A DNA stretch of 20,031 nt from Acidobacteriota bacterium (GCA_003225615.1 QIAS01000067.1:5037-25067), one strand, 5' to 3'; positions 8,101 to 16,065 are shown, numbered from the stretch's first letter. A program made the numbers and translations. Notes: generated by a model from the sequence alone, not told the origin.

Positions 8101-8430
8101 GTGATTGGAAACGAAAAAATTCGCATCCGTCTGAAGGCGTATGACTACCGCATATTAGACCAGTCCACGACCGAGATCGTTGAGACGGCGAAGCGCACCG
8201 GTGCGCGCCTGGCAGGCCCGATTCCATTGCCTACGATGAAGAACAAGTACTGCGTACTTCGTTCCCCCCACGTAGACAAGAAGTCGCGCGAGCAATTCGA
8301 GATTCGGACGCACAAGCGCCTGCTCGATATTCTTGATCCGACTTCTCAGACGGTGGACGCGCTGATGAAGCTCGATCTCCCGGCCGGGGTGGACGTCGAG
8401 ATTAAGGCGTTTGGCAAGGAACACAAGTAG
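8101..8430 (+). CDS. rpsJ: 30S ribosomal protein S10 (NusE)
   Basis: The product has 109 residues and matches S10 throughout: [57 protein letters not shown], and [19 protein letters not shown]10 is part of the 30S head. As NusE it also partners NusB (encoded at 284-715 here) in antitermination. The start is GTG 8101, with AGAGAG about seven bases upstream; this gives the normal N-terminus. It is the first gene of the S10 operon, joined to the str operon by a 175-bp gap with two strong hairpins. Confidence 0.98.
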   Translation: MIGNEKIRIRLKAYDYRILDQSTTEIVETAKRTGARLAGPIPLPTMKNKYCVLRSPHVDKKSREQFEIRTHKRLLDILDPTSQTVDALMKLDLPAGVDVEIKAFGKEHK

Positions 8431-8663
8431 GCTCTGGGCTCTAGGCTCTTGGTTATGGCTCCAGGAAGGCGAGCGCTCCAAGCTGCGACGAATTACTAGG
8501 ACCTAGCCCCGAAAGGGGCGGAACAATTTAGCCCAGGGCGTAAGCCCTGGGTCGGCAAAGAAAGATGAGTCAGTCCCTTCAGGGACGGCACAAAGTAGCG
8601 AGGGCGTGAGCCCGAGCGCTCCCCAGCCAATAGCTACAAGCCACGCTGGGCACGGAGAAGGAA
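8431..8663. repeat. Compound hairpin-repeat module in the rpsJ-rplC gap
   Basis: This 233-bp gap has no gene. It contains four hairpins in a row: GCCCC-GAAA-GGGGC (8506-8519), CCCAGGGC-GTAA-GCCCTGGG (8532-8551), GTCCC-TTCA-GGGAC (8573-8586) and GGGC-GTGA-GCCC (8602-8613). It begins with a GGCTCTxGGCTCT direct repeat (8431-8465). The regular spacing and GNRA-like loops (GAAA, GTAA, GTGA) suggest one REP/BIME-like mobile module, or a structured RNA. The family is inferred only. Confidence 0.55.
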
Positions 8664-9395
8664 ATGGCAAAGATAGCTGGAATATTAGGGAAAAAAGTTG
8701 GCATGACCCAGTTGTTCGACACCAAGGGCGACGTGCGCCCGGCGACTGTGCTGCAGGCCGGTCCCTGCGTCATCACGCAACATAAGAGCAACACGAAAGA
8801 TGGCTACGACTCCGCCCAGATTGGCTTGGTTGAGTTCGTGAAGGAATCCCGCGTTACCAAGCCCATGCGCGGACATTTTGCCAAACACAATCTTCCTCCC
8901 ATGAAGTTCCTGCGCGAGGTTCCCATTGAAGTGGAAGAGAAAGCCGAGGCCGATGGCGCCATAAAGGTTGGCGCGCGCGTGCTGGTGGACATTTTCGAAG
9001 GCGAGAGATTCGTTGACATACTCGGCATCAGCAAAGGCCGTGGCTTCGCGGGCGTAGTGAAGCGTCATCACTTCGGAGGCGGTCCCAAGTCGCACGGCTC
9101 CATGTTCCAGATTACCGGCTCGATCGGCTCCTCCGCTTTCCCCTCGCGCGTGTTCAAGGGAATGCGTATGTCGGGGCACATGGGAAATGCCAGAGTCACG
9201 ATGCGCAACTTGCGAGTGCTTGGCGTGGATAAGGAAGAGAATCTTCTGGTAGTAGAAGGCAGCGTTCCCGGGCCGAATGGCGGATACCTGGTCATTACCA
9301 AGGCCAAGAAGCCGCCCAGAGAGCGTCGCGGATTCGCCGGTGCGGCCACGGTTGACCCATTGAAGGCAGCCAAGCGCGCCGCCAAGAAGGCATAG
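8664..9395 (+). CDS. rplC: 50S ribosomal protein L3
   Basis: The 243-residue product starts with the family signature MAKIAGILGKKVGMTQLF and contains GRGFAGVVKRHHFGGGPKSHGSMF (about 126-148), PSRVFKGMRMSGHMGN (160-175) and VEGSVPGPNGG. L3 is an early 23S binder whose central loop reaches toward the peptidyl-transferase centre. Odd point: where most bacterial L3 proteins read HRxPGSIG, this one reads QITGSIG (149-155), one residue shorter. A Lys/Ala-rich tail of about 25 residues follows the core. The ribosome-binding site GGAGAAGG is directly upstream of the ATG. Confidence 0.98.
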   Translation: MAKIAGILGKKVGMTQLFDTKGDVRPATVLQAGPCVITQHKSNTKDGYDSAQIGLVEFVKESRVTKPMRGHFAKHNLPPMKFLREVPIEVEEKAEADGAIKVGARVLVDIFEGERFVDILGISKGRGFAGVVKRHHFGGGPKSHGSMFQITGSIGSSAFPSRVFKGMRMSGHMGNARVTMRNLRVLGVDKEENLLVVEGSVPGPNGGYLVITKAKKPPRERRGFAGAATVDPLKAAKRAAKKA

Positions 9396-9406
9396 AAGAG
9401 AACGTT

Positions 9407-10141
9407 ATGGCAAATATCGACATTCACGATCTGAGCGGAGCCAAGGTAGGGGTCTTCGAACTCGCCGACGAGATCTTCGGCGCGGTCAACGAGGACCTGC
9501 TCTGGGAAGCGATCACGCACTATCGCGCTGCCCAGCGTGCCGGCACTCACGCCACAAAAAATAAGAAGCTGGTCTCGGGCTCGGGAAAGAAGCTCTGGAA
9601 GCAAAAGGGTACCGGGCGCGCCCGTGTGGGATCCATTCGCTCGCCGCTGTGGCGTCATGGCGGCACGGTGCACGGTCCGCAGCCGCGTTCCTACGATTAC
9701 GCTTTCCCGCGCAAGAAGCTGCTGGGAGCGTTGCGCTCGGCACTCGCGGCGAAATTCGCGGACGGCAAGCTGATCATCGTCAAAGCTTTTGACGTGAAGG
9801 AACCAAAAACCAGCCAGTTCCGCGAAGCTCTGGACGCGTTAAAAGTCGACGGCACGGCGGTTCTGGTGGAAGAGCCGAAGCATGAGAACCGCAATCTCGA
9901 GCTCAGCTCCCGCAATATCGAAGGAATTGAATTGGTCCGCGGTAATGAGGTTCATCCCTATCACCTGCTGCGCTACGACCGGGCCATCTTTTCGCGGCCG
10001 GCTATTGAAAAGCTGCAGGTGTCGTTGAAGGACTCGATATCGAAGCGCCAGCGGCGGGCAGCCGAAGGCGAGGGCGAAAAGAAGACCGCCAAGGCTCCGC
10101 GGCGTCGCGCGCGGCGTGAAAAAGCGGCGGAGGTGGCGTAA
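9407..10141 (+). CDS. rplD: 50S ribosomal protein L4
   Basis: The product has 244 residues. The L4 core includes the extended-loop region KLWKQKGTGRARVGSIRSPLW (about 63-82) with GGTVHGPQPRSY, and the C-terminal part LSSRNIEGIELV. L4 lines the peptide exit tunnel and in E. coli regulates the S10 operon. Compared with the usual 200-210 residues, a highly basic extension of about 33 residues (from about 211, with RRRARRE) is added. The stop overlaps the rplW start by one base (TAATG), indicating translational coupling. Confidence 0.98.
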   Translation: MANIDIHDLSGAKVGVFELADEIFGAVNEDLLWEAITHYRAAQRAGTHATKNKKLVSGSGKKLWKQKGTGRARVGSIRSPLWRHGGTVHGPQPRSYDYAFPRKKLLGALRSALAAKFADGKLIIVKAFDVKEPKTSQFREALDALKVDGTAVLVEEPKHENRNLELSSRNIEGIELVRGNEVHPYHLLRYDRAIFSRPAIEKLQVSLKDSISKRQRRAAEGEGEKKTAKAPRRRARREKAAEVA

Positions 10142-10434
10142 TGAAATCCGCTTATCAGATTATTCGCCGGCCAGTAATCACGGAGAAAGGCCTGGCCATC
10201 AAGGAAAACCAGAACACGTTGGTCTTCCAGGTAGCCAGCAAGGCGACGAAAACAGAAATCAAGGAAGCAGTACAGTCGATCTTCAAAGTGAAGGTCAGGT
10301 CGGTGCGTACGGCTAACTATCCCGGCAAGGAACGGCGCCGCGGACGTTTCGCTGGCTACCGTCCCGATTGGAAGAAGGCTTTCGTGCGCCTGAGGGCCGG
10401 CGAGAAGATGCCGGAGTACGCACAGAACTTGTAA
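10141..10434 (+). CDS. rplW: 50S ribosomal protein L23
   Basis: The 97-residue product is normal L23: YQIIRRPVITEKG near the N-terminus, NTLVFQVASKATKTEIKEAVQSIFKVKV, and the RGRFAGYRPDWKKAFVRL end. L23 sits at the tunnel exit and is the docking site for trigger factor and SRP. The start ATG overlaps the rplD stop by one base. Confidence 0.98.
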   Translation: MKSAYQIIRRPVITEKGLAIKENQNTLVFQVASKATKTEIKEAVQSIFKVKVRSVRTANYPGKERRRGRFAGYRPDWKKAFVRLRAGEKMPEYAQNL

Positions 10435-10480
10435 CGAAAGCTGTCAGCTATCCATCGGCAAGCTGGTGGTTGAATAGAAA

Positions 10481-10512
10481 GAAGCTGAGAGCTGAAAGCT
10501 AAGAGCTGAGAG
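10481..10512. repeat. AGAGCTGA-type degenerate array before rplB
   Basis: Four to five degenerate units of GAGCTGA/AAGCTAA run directly into the rplB start at 10518. The last AGCTGAGAG is the only purine-rich Shine-Dalgarno-like sequence available. The rest of the 83-bp gap is unremarkable. Confidence 0.7.
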
Positions 10513-10517
10513 TAATT

Positions 10518-11345
10518 ATGGCAATCAAGACTTACAGACCAACAACCCAGACGCTGCGATTCCAGACTACGCTGGTCAACGACGACCTGACGACAAGCAA
10601 GCCGTTCAAGCCGTTGACCGAGCCTAAGAAGCGCACCGGCGGCCGGCGCAACTCGGGCGATATCACCAGCTGGTTTCGCGGCGGCGGCAACAAGCGCAAA
10701 CTGCGCCTGATTGATTTCAAGCGCGACAAGGTCGGCATCCCGGCCACAGTGGTTTCGATTGAATACGATCCCAACCGCTCCGCGCGAATCGCTCTGCTGA
10801 GCTACGCTGATGGCGAGAAGCGATATATCGTCCAGCCTGATGGACTCAAAGTGGGCCAGAAGGTGCTCAGCGGTCCGGAAGCCGACATTCTGGTAGGCAA
10901 TGCATTGCCGTTGCGGAATATTCCGCCGGGCACGACCATTCATAATCTGGAACTGCGCCCCGGAAAAGGCGCCCAGATGGTGCGTTCGGCCGGAGGCTCC
11001 GCGCAGTTGGTCGCCAAAGAAGGTGACTATGCGCTGGTGAAACTGCCCTCGGGCGAGACGCGCAAGGTTCTTCTTGATTGCATGGCAACGATCGGTCAGG
11101 TTGGCAACACCGATCACGAAAATATCGCTATCGGCAAAGCAGGACGCATGCGCTGGTTAGGACGTCGCCCGCATAATCGCGGCGTCTCGATGAACCCGGT
11201 CGATCACCCGCACGGAGGAGGAGAGGGCAAAACTTCCGGCGGCCGTCATCCAGTAACCCCGTGGGGCCAGCCCACTCGCGGCTACAAAACGCGGAACAAC
11301 AAGCGCACCGATGCCTTTATTGTGGGCCGGCGTAAGAAGGGATAA
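10518..11345 (+). CDS. rplB: 50S ribosomal protein L2
   Basis: The 275-residue product is standard L2 length. Motifs include [19 protein letters not shown] (about 53-71), [16 protein letters not shown], and the conserved [21 protein letters not shown] (225-245), whose His230 corresponds to the histidine reported as essential for peptidyl-transferase activity. L2 binds 23S rRNA and contacts the 30S subunit. It carries only a weak Shine-Dalgarno within the AGCT-type repeat array. Confidence 0.99.
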   Translation: MAIKTYRPTTQTLRFQTTLVNDDLTTSKPFKPLTEPKKRTGGRRNSGDITSWFRGGGNKRKLRLIDFKRDKVGIPATVVSIEYDPNRSARIALLSYADGEKRYIVQPDGLKVGQKVLSGPEADILVGNALPLRNIPPGTTIHNLELRPGKGAQMVRSAGGSAQLVAKEGDYALVKLPSGETRKVLLDCMATIGQVGNTDHENIAIGKAGRMRWLGRRPHNRGVSMNPVDHPHGGGEGKTSGGRHPVTPWGQPTRGYKTRNNKRTDAFIVGRRKKG

Positions 11346-11351
11346 GGCCGC

Positions 11352-11470
11352 AGCTAGTAGCTGGTAGTTAGTAGCTAAGGACAAGATTAGGAGCGTAGCT
11401 CCTGGGAAAACAAGCTGGAAGCTGGAAGCGCACGACAGAGCTAACAGCTAAGAGCTAGAAGCTAAGAGCA
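11352..11470. repeat. AGCT-type degenerate arrays and hairpin in the rplB-rpsS gap
   Basis: Two arrays of AGCTxGTAGCT and AGCTGGA/AGAGCTA units (11352-11380 and 11411-11470) flank a perfect hairpin, AGGAGC-GTA-GCTCCT (11389-11403). The second array ends with GCTAAGAGC just before the rpsS start. Confidence 0.7.
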
Positions 11471-11477
11471 AATTTTT

Positions 11478-11852
11478 ATGGCACGTTCAACCAAGAAAGG
11501 CCCGTTCATCGACACTTACCTCCAGACGAGGATCGAGGCGATGAACGCTCGCAACGAAAAGAAGGTACTGCGTACCTGGTCGCGGCGCTCCACCATCATT
11601 CCTGAAATGGTGGGGCACACCATCGCAGTGCACAACGGTAAGAAGTTTATCCCGGTATACATCACCGAGAACATGGTCGGGCACAAGCTTGGCGAGTTCA
11701 GCTTCACGCGCCAGTTCAAGGGCCATTCCATGAGAGCGGCAACCGAAGTGGCAGCCAGGCCCGCCGGAGTGCCAGGCGGTCCGGGAGCGATTGTTCCCAG
11801 CGCGGGCTCAACCCCAGCGCCCGGAACGCCGCCGCCGGCGCCGAAGTCATAA
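11478..11852 (+). CDS. rpsS: 30S ribosomal protein S19 with Pro/Ala-rich C-terminal extension
   Basis: Residues 1-90 are typical S19: [59 protein letters not shown] and GH. S19 forms a complex with S13 in the 30S head near the A site. The family normally ends at about 90-95 residues; here a low-complexity tail continues from about 91 to 124, rich in Pro, Ala and Gly and lacking the usual Lys-rich end. The tail stays in frame and ends in TAA 9 bp before rplV, so it looks real. The ribosome-binding site is weak (TAAGAGC). Confidence 0.98.
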   Translation: MARSTKKGPFIDTYLQTRIEAMNARNEKKVLRTWSRRSTIIPEMVGHTIAVHNGKKFIPVYITENMVGHKLGEFSFTRQFKGHSMRAATEVAARPAGVPGGPGAIVPSAGSTPAPGTPPPAPKS

Positions 11853-11861
11853 GGAGACGCT

Positions 11862-12350
11862 ATGGAATTTCGAGCTGAAGCCCGTTACATGCGCGTCTCG
11901 CCGCAGAAAGCCCGGCTGGTGCTGGACCTGATCAAAGGCCGCCGCGCCGAAGAAGCGCGCAACACGCTGGCTTTCACCAAGAAGCGCGTTGCCGCCACGA
12001 TCGGCAAGCTGCTGCAGTCGGCGCTCGATAACGCGAATTACCTGAGCACGGAAAAAAATATTGATGTGGATGTCGACAACTTGTACGTGAAGCGCGCGGT
12101 GGCCAATGACGGTCCTCGCATGAAGCGAATCCGTCCCGCCCCGATGGGTCGCGCATATCGCTACGTGCGTCGCATCGCCCACATCGAACTCGTGCTGGCC
12201 GAGCGCAACAAGGACGGGCAATCGGCGTCCAAGGTGGTTGGAGAAGAAGGTGTGGCAGCGAAGGTGCCCGCCAGAACCAAAGCTAAGGCACGGGCGAAGA
12301 AAGCAGCGGCTGGCAAGAACAAGAAGAAAATGGCCGGGGCAAGGAAGTAG
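11862..12350 (+). CDS. rplV: 50S ribosomal protein L22 with basic C-terminal extension
   Basis: The L22 core is residues 1-114: YMRVSPQKARLVLDLIKG, SALDNANYL, and the long beta-hairpin GPRMKRIRPAPMGRAYRY (about 84-101) that reaches into the exit tunnel near the macrolide site, ending RRIAHIELVL. Normal length is about 110; here a Lys/Ala-rich tail of about 48 residues is added. AAGGAG lies six bases before the ATG, a strong ribosome-binding site. Confidence 0.98.
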   Translation: MEFRAEARYMRVSPQKARLVLDLIKGRRAEEARNTLAFTKKRVAATIGKLLQSALDNANYLSTEKNIDVDVDNLYVKRAVANDGPRMKRIRPAPMGRAYRYVRRIAHIELVLAERNKDGQSASKVVGEEGVAAKVPARTKAKARAKKAAAGKNKKKMAGARK

Positions 12351-12377
12351 CCGGTCAACGATTTAGATTGGAGAAAT

Positions 12378-13055
12378 ATGGGACAAAAAGTTCATCCATA
12401 TGGTTTTCGCCTTGGCTACACCAAGCCCTGGAAGTCGCGCTGGTTTGCCGAGCGTGATTACGACAAGCAGTTGCTCGAAGACGTCAAGCTGAAGAATGAG
12501 CTGAAAGACAAGCTCAAGTCCGCAGGCGTCAGCTCGATCGAGGTGGAGCGTCCCGGCAACAAGCTGCGCGTCATCATCAAGACCGCGCGGCCCGGCATCA
12601 TCATCGGCCGCAAAGGGGCTGAGATCGACAAGCTCAAACAGGAATTGCAAAAGCGCATGGGCGGACGCGATGTCTTTATCGACATCCAGGAAGTGCATAA
12701 GCCCGAGCTCGATGCCCAGCTTGTTTCCGAATCAATCGCGCTGCAGCTGGAAAAACGAGTCGGCTTCCGCCGCGCTATGCGCAAGGCAGTAGACTCCGCG
12801 CTGCGCTTCGGGTGCAAAGGAATCAAGGTTCGGGTCAGCGGCCGGCTGAACGGAAACGAAATCGCGCGCTCGGAGTGGTATCTGCAGGGGCGCTTGCCGT
12901 TGCATACGCTACGCGCCGATATCGAGTACGGCTTTTCCGAGGCCAAAACCACGTACGGCGTCATTGGCGTGAAATGCTGGATCTACCGGGGAGAAATTCT
13001 CCCGCAGAAAAAGCGCGAGCAGCAGCCAGCCGCCGTGCCGACTGGAGCATTTTGA
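12378..13055 (+). CDS. rpsC: 30S ribosomal protein S3
   Basis: The 225-residue product matches S3: [13 protein letters not shown] at the start, a KH domain with the GRKG loop (77-80), and the C-terminal domain with [13 protein letters not shown] and [15 protein letters not shown]. Arg131, Arg132 and nearby basic residues match those involved in mRNA helicase activity at the entry tunnel. GGAG five bases upstream supports the start. Confidence 0.99.
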   Translation: MGQKVHPYGFRLGYTKPWKSRWFAERDYDKQLLEDVKLKNELKDKLKSAGVSSIEVERPGNKLRVIIKTARPGIIIGRKGAEIDKLKQELQKRMGGRDVFIDIQEVHKPELDAQLVSESIALQLEKRVGFRRAMRKAVDSALRFGCKGIKVRVSGRLNGNEIARSEWYLQGRLPLHTLRADIEYGFSEAKTTYGVIGVKCWIYRGEILPQKKREQQPAAVPTGAF

Positions 13056-13066
13056 AATTTGTTATA

Positions 13067-13117
13067 GAGACGTTCGTCGCGTCTCGCTGAGAGCTGATAG
13101 CTGATAGCAAAGAGCTG
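13067..13117. repeat. GAGACG...CGTCTC hairpin plus AGCTGATAG array before rplP
   Basis: GAGACG (13067-13072) and CGTCTC (13080-13085) form a perfect 6-bp stem. It is followed at once by degenerate GAGAGCTGATAGCTGATAGC units to 13117, ending with AAAGAGCTGA immediately before the rplP start. Confidence 0.65.
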
Positions 13118-13121
13118 ACTT

Positions 13122-13538
13122 ATGTTGATGCCTAAGAAAGTGAAGTACCGCAAGCAGCAGCGCGGCCGCATGACCGGGAAAGCCTGGCGTGGGTCCGAAC
13201 TGGCTTTCGGGGATTACGGTTTGAAAGTGCTCGAGCCGGGTTGGATCACCGACCGGCAAATCGAAGCCAGCCGGGTGGCTATGACCCGCTTCATCAAGCG
13301 AGGTGGCAAAATCTGGCTGCGGCTTTTTCCCGACAAGCCGGTAACCAAGAAGCCAGCCGAAACCCGTATGGGAAAAGGCAAAGGGGCGCCGGATCATTGG
13401 GTCGCGGTAGTCCGGCCGGGCAAGATCCTGTTTGAAATGGAAGGCGTCACCCTGACCGACGCCGCCGAAGCCATGCGCCTGGCATCGCACAAGCTGCCAT
13501 TACGCACGGCATTCGTGAAACGCGAGACGGCACACTAG
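13122..13538 (+). CDS. rplP: 50S ribosomal protein L16
   Basis: The 138-residue product is normal L16: [78 protein letters not shown]16 organises the A-site region of the 50S subunit. The ATG at 13122 gives MLMPKK; the in-frame ATG at 13128 would also be compatible with the family. The upstream purine run AAAGAGCTGA comes from an AGCT-type repeat. Confidence 0.98.
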   Translation: MLMPKKVKYRKQQRGRMTGKAWRGSELAFGDYGLKVLEPGWITDRQIEASRVAMTRFIKRGGKIWLRLFPDKPVTKKPAETRMGKGKGAPDHWVAVVRPGKILFEMEGVTLTDAAEAMRLASHKLPLRTAFVKRETAH

Positions 13539-13572
13539 AAATTTTATTAAGAGTGAGAACCGGAACTGCATT

Positions 13573-13785
13573 ATGAAATCGGAAAAAGTACGTAACCTGA
13601 CCGACACTGAGCTTCGCCACCAGGAGCGCGATCTGGCCGACCAGCTCTTCAAGCTGAAGTTCCAGCTCAACATGGGACAGACGGAGAGCCTGAAGAAAAT
13701 TCGCGGCCTGCGCAAAGATATAGCCCGTGTGAAGACCATCATGCGCGAGCAGGAATTGGGCGCCGCTCGCAGGGAGAAAAAATAA
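13573..13785 (+). CDS. rpmC: 50S ribosomal protein L29
   Basis: The 70-residue, mainly helical product has the L29 pattern: [34 protein letters not shown], then [20 protein letters not shown]29 lies near the tunnel exit beside L23. It ends two bases before rpsQ, so the two are probably translationally coupled. Confidence 0.98.
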   Translation: MKSEKVRNLTDTELRHQERDLADQLFKLKFQLNMGQTESLKKIRGLRKDIARVKTIMREQELGAARREKK

Positions 13786-13787
13786 TC

Positions 13788-14117
13788 ATGCCCGACAATG
13801 CAACCACCCAGGGGCAGGAAGTTCAAGGACGCCGCAAAGAAGTGGTCGGAGAAGTCGTCTCTAACCGCATGAACAAGACTATTGTTGTCGAGGTCACCCG
13901 CAAGAAGTCGCATCCGCTGTACCGGCGAGTCATTTCGACAGGCAAGAAGTTCTACGCTCACGACGAAAAGAATGAAGCGCACATTGGAGACGTTGTGCGG
14001 CTGGAAGAAACGCGGCCTCTGTCAAAGCTGAAGCGCTGGCGCCTCAAAGAGATCATTCGCAAGACAACGCTGCTGCCGGAAGCTGTGACCGGTGTGGAAG
14101 AGAGCGGAACCCGCTGA
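13788..14117 (+). CDS. rpsQ: 30S ribosomal protein S17
   Basis: The core [31 protein letters not shown]...[10 protein letters not shown]...[20 protein letters not shown] is a typical OB-fold S17. At 109 residues it is longer than the usual 80-90, because of about 18 extra N-terminal residues and a short C-terminal tail. S17 binds 16S rRNA early in 30S assembly. The ribosome-binding site is AGGGAG, at the end of rpmC. Confidence 0.98.
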   Translation: MPDNATTQGQEVQGRRKEVVGEVVSNRMNKTIVVEVTRKKSHPLYRRVISTGKKFYAHDEKNEAHIGDVVRLEETRPLSKLKRWRLKEIIRKTTLLPEAVTGVEESGTR

Positions 14118-14150
14118 TTGGCTCAGCCACTCGCGAGGGAGACTGACACT

Positions 14151-14522
14151 ATGACTGTGATGATGAGGAGCATGATCGAGGTCGCCGACAACTCCGGCGC
14201 CCGCAAGCTGCAGATGATCCTGCCGCTCGGCGGCGCAACCGGTCTGCGCGCCGGCCTGGGCGATGTAGTCACTGCCAGTGTGAAAGAAGCCGCGCCCGAT
14301 GGCCAGGTCCAAAAAGGCAAAGTGGTGAAGGCGGTCATTGTGCGCACCCGGAAAGAACACCGCCGCCGAGATGGTACGTATATTCGGTTCGATCAGAATG
14401 CAGCGGTCCTGATCAATGAAGCGGGAGAGCCGGTAGGAACCCGCGTCTTCGGCCCGGTAGCCCGCGAGTTGCGGGAGAAGAAATTTCTGAAGATTGTTTC
14501 GCTGGCGCCAGAGGTGCTGTAG
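14151..14522 (+). CDS. rplN: 50S ribosomal protein L14
   Basis: I place the start at ATG 14151 (123 residues) rather than the in-frame TTG at 14118. AGGGAG precedes it by nine bases, and the protein then begins [23 protein letters not shown], close to the 122-residue family. Other motifs are [46 protein letters not shown] and [14 protein letters not shown]14 is at the 30S interface and is the binding site for silencing factor RsfS in other bacteria. Confidence 0.97.
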   Translation: MTVMMRSMIEVADNSGARKLQMILPLGGATGLRAGLGDVVTASVKEAAPDGQVQKGKVVKAVIVRTRKEHRRRDGTYIRFDQNAAVLINEAGEPVGTRVFGPVARELREKKFLKIVSLAPEVL

Positions 14523-14557
14523 GCATTCGAAATTAACTTTGAGACTTTGGAATCGAT

Positions 14558-14902
14558 ATGGGAACAGCTACAACAACGATACACAAGCGAGTCGACATTC
14601 GCCGCAATGACACGGTGAAGGTAATCACCGGTCGTGACAAGGGCAAGGAAGGCCGCGTCCTGCGCGTGTTTCCCGACGAAGGCAAGGTGCTCGTCGAACA
14701 CGCCATGATGGTGAAGAAACACGTGCGGCCTAACCCGCAACGTAACATCCAGGGCGGAATCGCTGAGCAGGAAAGTCGCATCGCGATCTCAAACGTGCAG
14801 TTGGTATGCCCGACCTGCGGCCCGGTTCGCATCGGCCACGAAGTCCGCGGAGAACGCAAAGTCCGAGTCTGTAAGAAGTGCGGAACGACACTGGATAAAT
14901 AA
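14558..14902 (+). CDS. rplX: 50S ribosomal protein L24
   Basis: The product has 114 residues, a KOW-domain L24: RRNDTVKVITGRDKGKEGRVLRVFPDEGKVLVEH, then VKKHVRPNPQRNIQGGI and ISNVQLVCP. L24 is an assembly initiator of the 50S subunit. A CxxC (84-87) and CxxC (105-108) pair suggests the zinc-binding form of L24. The start ATG follows a weak GGA. Confidence 0.98.
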   Translation: MGTATTTIHKRVDIRRNDTVKVITGRDKGKEGRVLRVFPDEGKVLVEHAMMVKKHVRPNPQRNIQGGIAEQESRIAISNVQLVCPTCGPVRIGHEVRGERKVRVCKKCGTTLDK

Positions 14903-14909
14903 ATGGACT

Positions 14910-14932
14910 GAGACAGCCGCGTTGGCCGTCTC
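14910..14932. repeat. GAGAC-type hairpin in the rplX-rplE gap
   Basis: GAGACAGCC (14910-14918) pairs with GGCCGTCTC (14924-14932) with a single A-C mismatch and loop GCGTT. Related GAGACG/CGTCTC hairpins occur at 13067 and 15913. The rest of the 95-bp gap is A-rich before rplE. Confidence 0.5.
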
Positions 14933-14997
14933 GCGAGCAAAGCAAGTACTCACGAACCGGTATACAAAATCCGAAACCGTGAGAAAGAGTAAAAGCA

Positions 14998-15621
14998 ATG
15001 GCAAAAGAAAAGAAAGACAAGAAAAGCGAAAAACGCGAAGAACCGAAAGCCCCCGAGCAGGCACGGCACAGCGCAAAAGAGACGCCGCGCCTCCGCACGC
15101 GCTTTGACAAGGAAGTCGCCCCGGCCATGATGAAAGAATTTGAAGTGAAGAATCCCATGGCGGTACCGCGGCTGCACAAAATTGTGGTCAACATGGGCGT
15201 GGGCGAAGCAACGCAGAACGCGAAGATCCTTGATCCCGCGGTCAATGAGCTCACGCAGATCACCGGCCAAAAGCCGGTAGTCACTCGCGCCAAGAAATCC
15301 ATCGCCGCCTTCAAAGTGCGCGAAGGAATGCCAATAGGGGCGATGGTCACGCTGCGCGGAGACCGCATGTACGAGTTCTTCGATCGCCTTGTGAATATCG
15401 TGCTGCCGCGGGTGCGCGATTTTCGCGGTGTTTCGACGAAATCATTCGATGGCCGCGGTAACTACACCCTTGGCTTGCACGACCAGCTGATTTTTCCGGA
15501 GATTGACTACGCCAAGGTAGACAAGCTGAAAGGAATGAATGTGACCATTGTGACCACCGCTCGCAGTGACGATCAGGCACGGACCCTGCTCCGCCACCTG
15601 GGCATGCCGTTCCGGACATGA
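14998..15621 (+). CDS. rplE: 50S ribosomal protein L5 with charged N-terminal extension
   Basis: From about residue 29 the sequence is canonical L5: [98 protein letters not shown]5 contacts 5S rRNA and P-site tRNA in the central protuberance. Its 207 residues exceed the usual 179 because of about 27 Lys/Glu-rich residues before the core. The ATG at 14998 is the natural start, since AAAGAGTAAAAGCA lies before it; a start inside the core cannot be excluded. Confidence 0.97.
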   Translation: MAKEKKDKKSEKREEPKAPEQARHSAKETPRLRTRFDKEVAPAMMKEFEVKNPMAVPRLHKIVVNMGVGEATQNAKILDPAVNELTQITGQKPVVTRAKKSIAAFKVREGMPIGAMVTLRGDRMYEFFDRLVNIVLPRVRDFRGVSTKSFDGRGNYTLGLHDQLIFPEIDYAKVDKLKGMNVTIVTTARSDDQARTLLRHLGMPFRT

Positions 15622-15643
15622 GGAAGGTTTGACATTTTCAGAG

Positions 15644-15659
15644 TTTCAAATTTTTGAAA
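15644..15659. repeat. TTTCAA/TTGAAA hairpin before rpsN
   Basis: TTTCAA (15644-15649) pairs with TTGAAA (15654-15659) across ATTT, an A/T stem built from the same GTTTCAA word as the rpsL-rpsG hairpin and the 18244-18275 segment. Confidence 0.4.
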
Positions 15660-15677
15660 TTCGAGTAGGGAGCTAAT

Positions 15678-15902
15678 TTGACGACTGCAAAACGAGTTAA
15701 GGACGCAAATATCGAGAAGAAGTTCGAGGCGGCGCGCGCAGAGAAGCAGGCGAGGCCTAAGTTCTCTACTCGCCGGCACAATCGCTGCAAAATTTGCGGA
15801 AGGCCGCGAGCTTATCTGCGCAAATTCGGAATCTGCCGCTTGTGTTTCCGCGGTCTCGCTCTGCGCGGCGAGATTCCAGGAGTTTCCAAGTCGTCCTGGT
15901 AA
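15678..15902 (+). CDS. rpsN: 30S ribosomal protein S14, zinc-binding (type Z)
   Basis: The 74-residue product has the zinc-ribbon S14 signature: C37-K-I-C40, then [16 protein letters not shown] (C53, C56) and the [11 protein letters not shown] end. S14 assembles late into the 30S head. The start is TTG 15678, preceded by AGGGAG at a good distance, so this is a clear non-ATG start. The N-terminus is about 13 residues longer than the usual 61-residue type Z protein. Confidence 0.97.
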   Translation: MTTAKRVKDANIEKKFEAARAEKQARPKFSTRRHNRCKICGRPRAYLRKFGICRLCFRGLALRGEIPGVSKSSW

Positions 15903-15912
15903 GGACGTAGTA

Positions 15913-15930
15913 GAGACGCTTGCGCGTCTC
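15913..15930. repeat. GAGACGC/GCGTCTC hairpin after rpsN
   Basis: A perfect 7-bp stem (15913-15919 with 15924-15930) with loop TTGC lies 11 bp after the rpsN stop. There is no T-tract, so it is better read as a repeat element than a terminator. Confidence 0.5.
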
Positions 15931-16000
15931 CAGGGGGTTCAGCCCCGAGTTCGCAGGCAAGACCCGCGCAGCCAGTAGGCGCGGTGAAACGACGTCGCCG

Positions 16001-16050
16001 CAGGTTCTTCGGCCACAGAAGGCAACCGGCCGAAGCAAACGGGCGACCTG
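16001..16050 (+). promoter_or_regulatory. Composite hairpin abutting the rpsH ribosome-binding site
   Basis: CTTCGGCC (16007-16014) pairs perfectly with GGCCGAAG (16028-16035), and CAGGT (16001-16005) with ACCTG (16046-16050). The GAGGAG Shine-Dalgarno sequence (16050-16055) starts on the last base of the outer stem. Regulation of rpsH is a guess from position only. Confidence 0.4.
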
Positions 16051-16065
16051 AGGAGAAGCAAAACA

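Noticed and set aside
8500..8620. CRISPR-like or tRNA-like structure in the rpsJ-rplC gap
   Set aside because: The hairpins differ in sequence, there are no regularly repeated units with spacers, and no cloverleaf or anticodon pattern could be drawn.
14118..14150. TTG start for rplN at 14118
   Set aside because: It adds eleven residues not found in L14, and the ATG at 14151 has a good ribosome-binding site.
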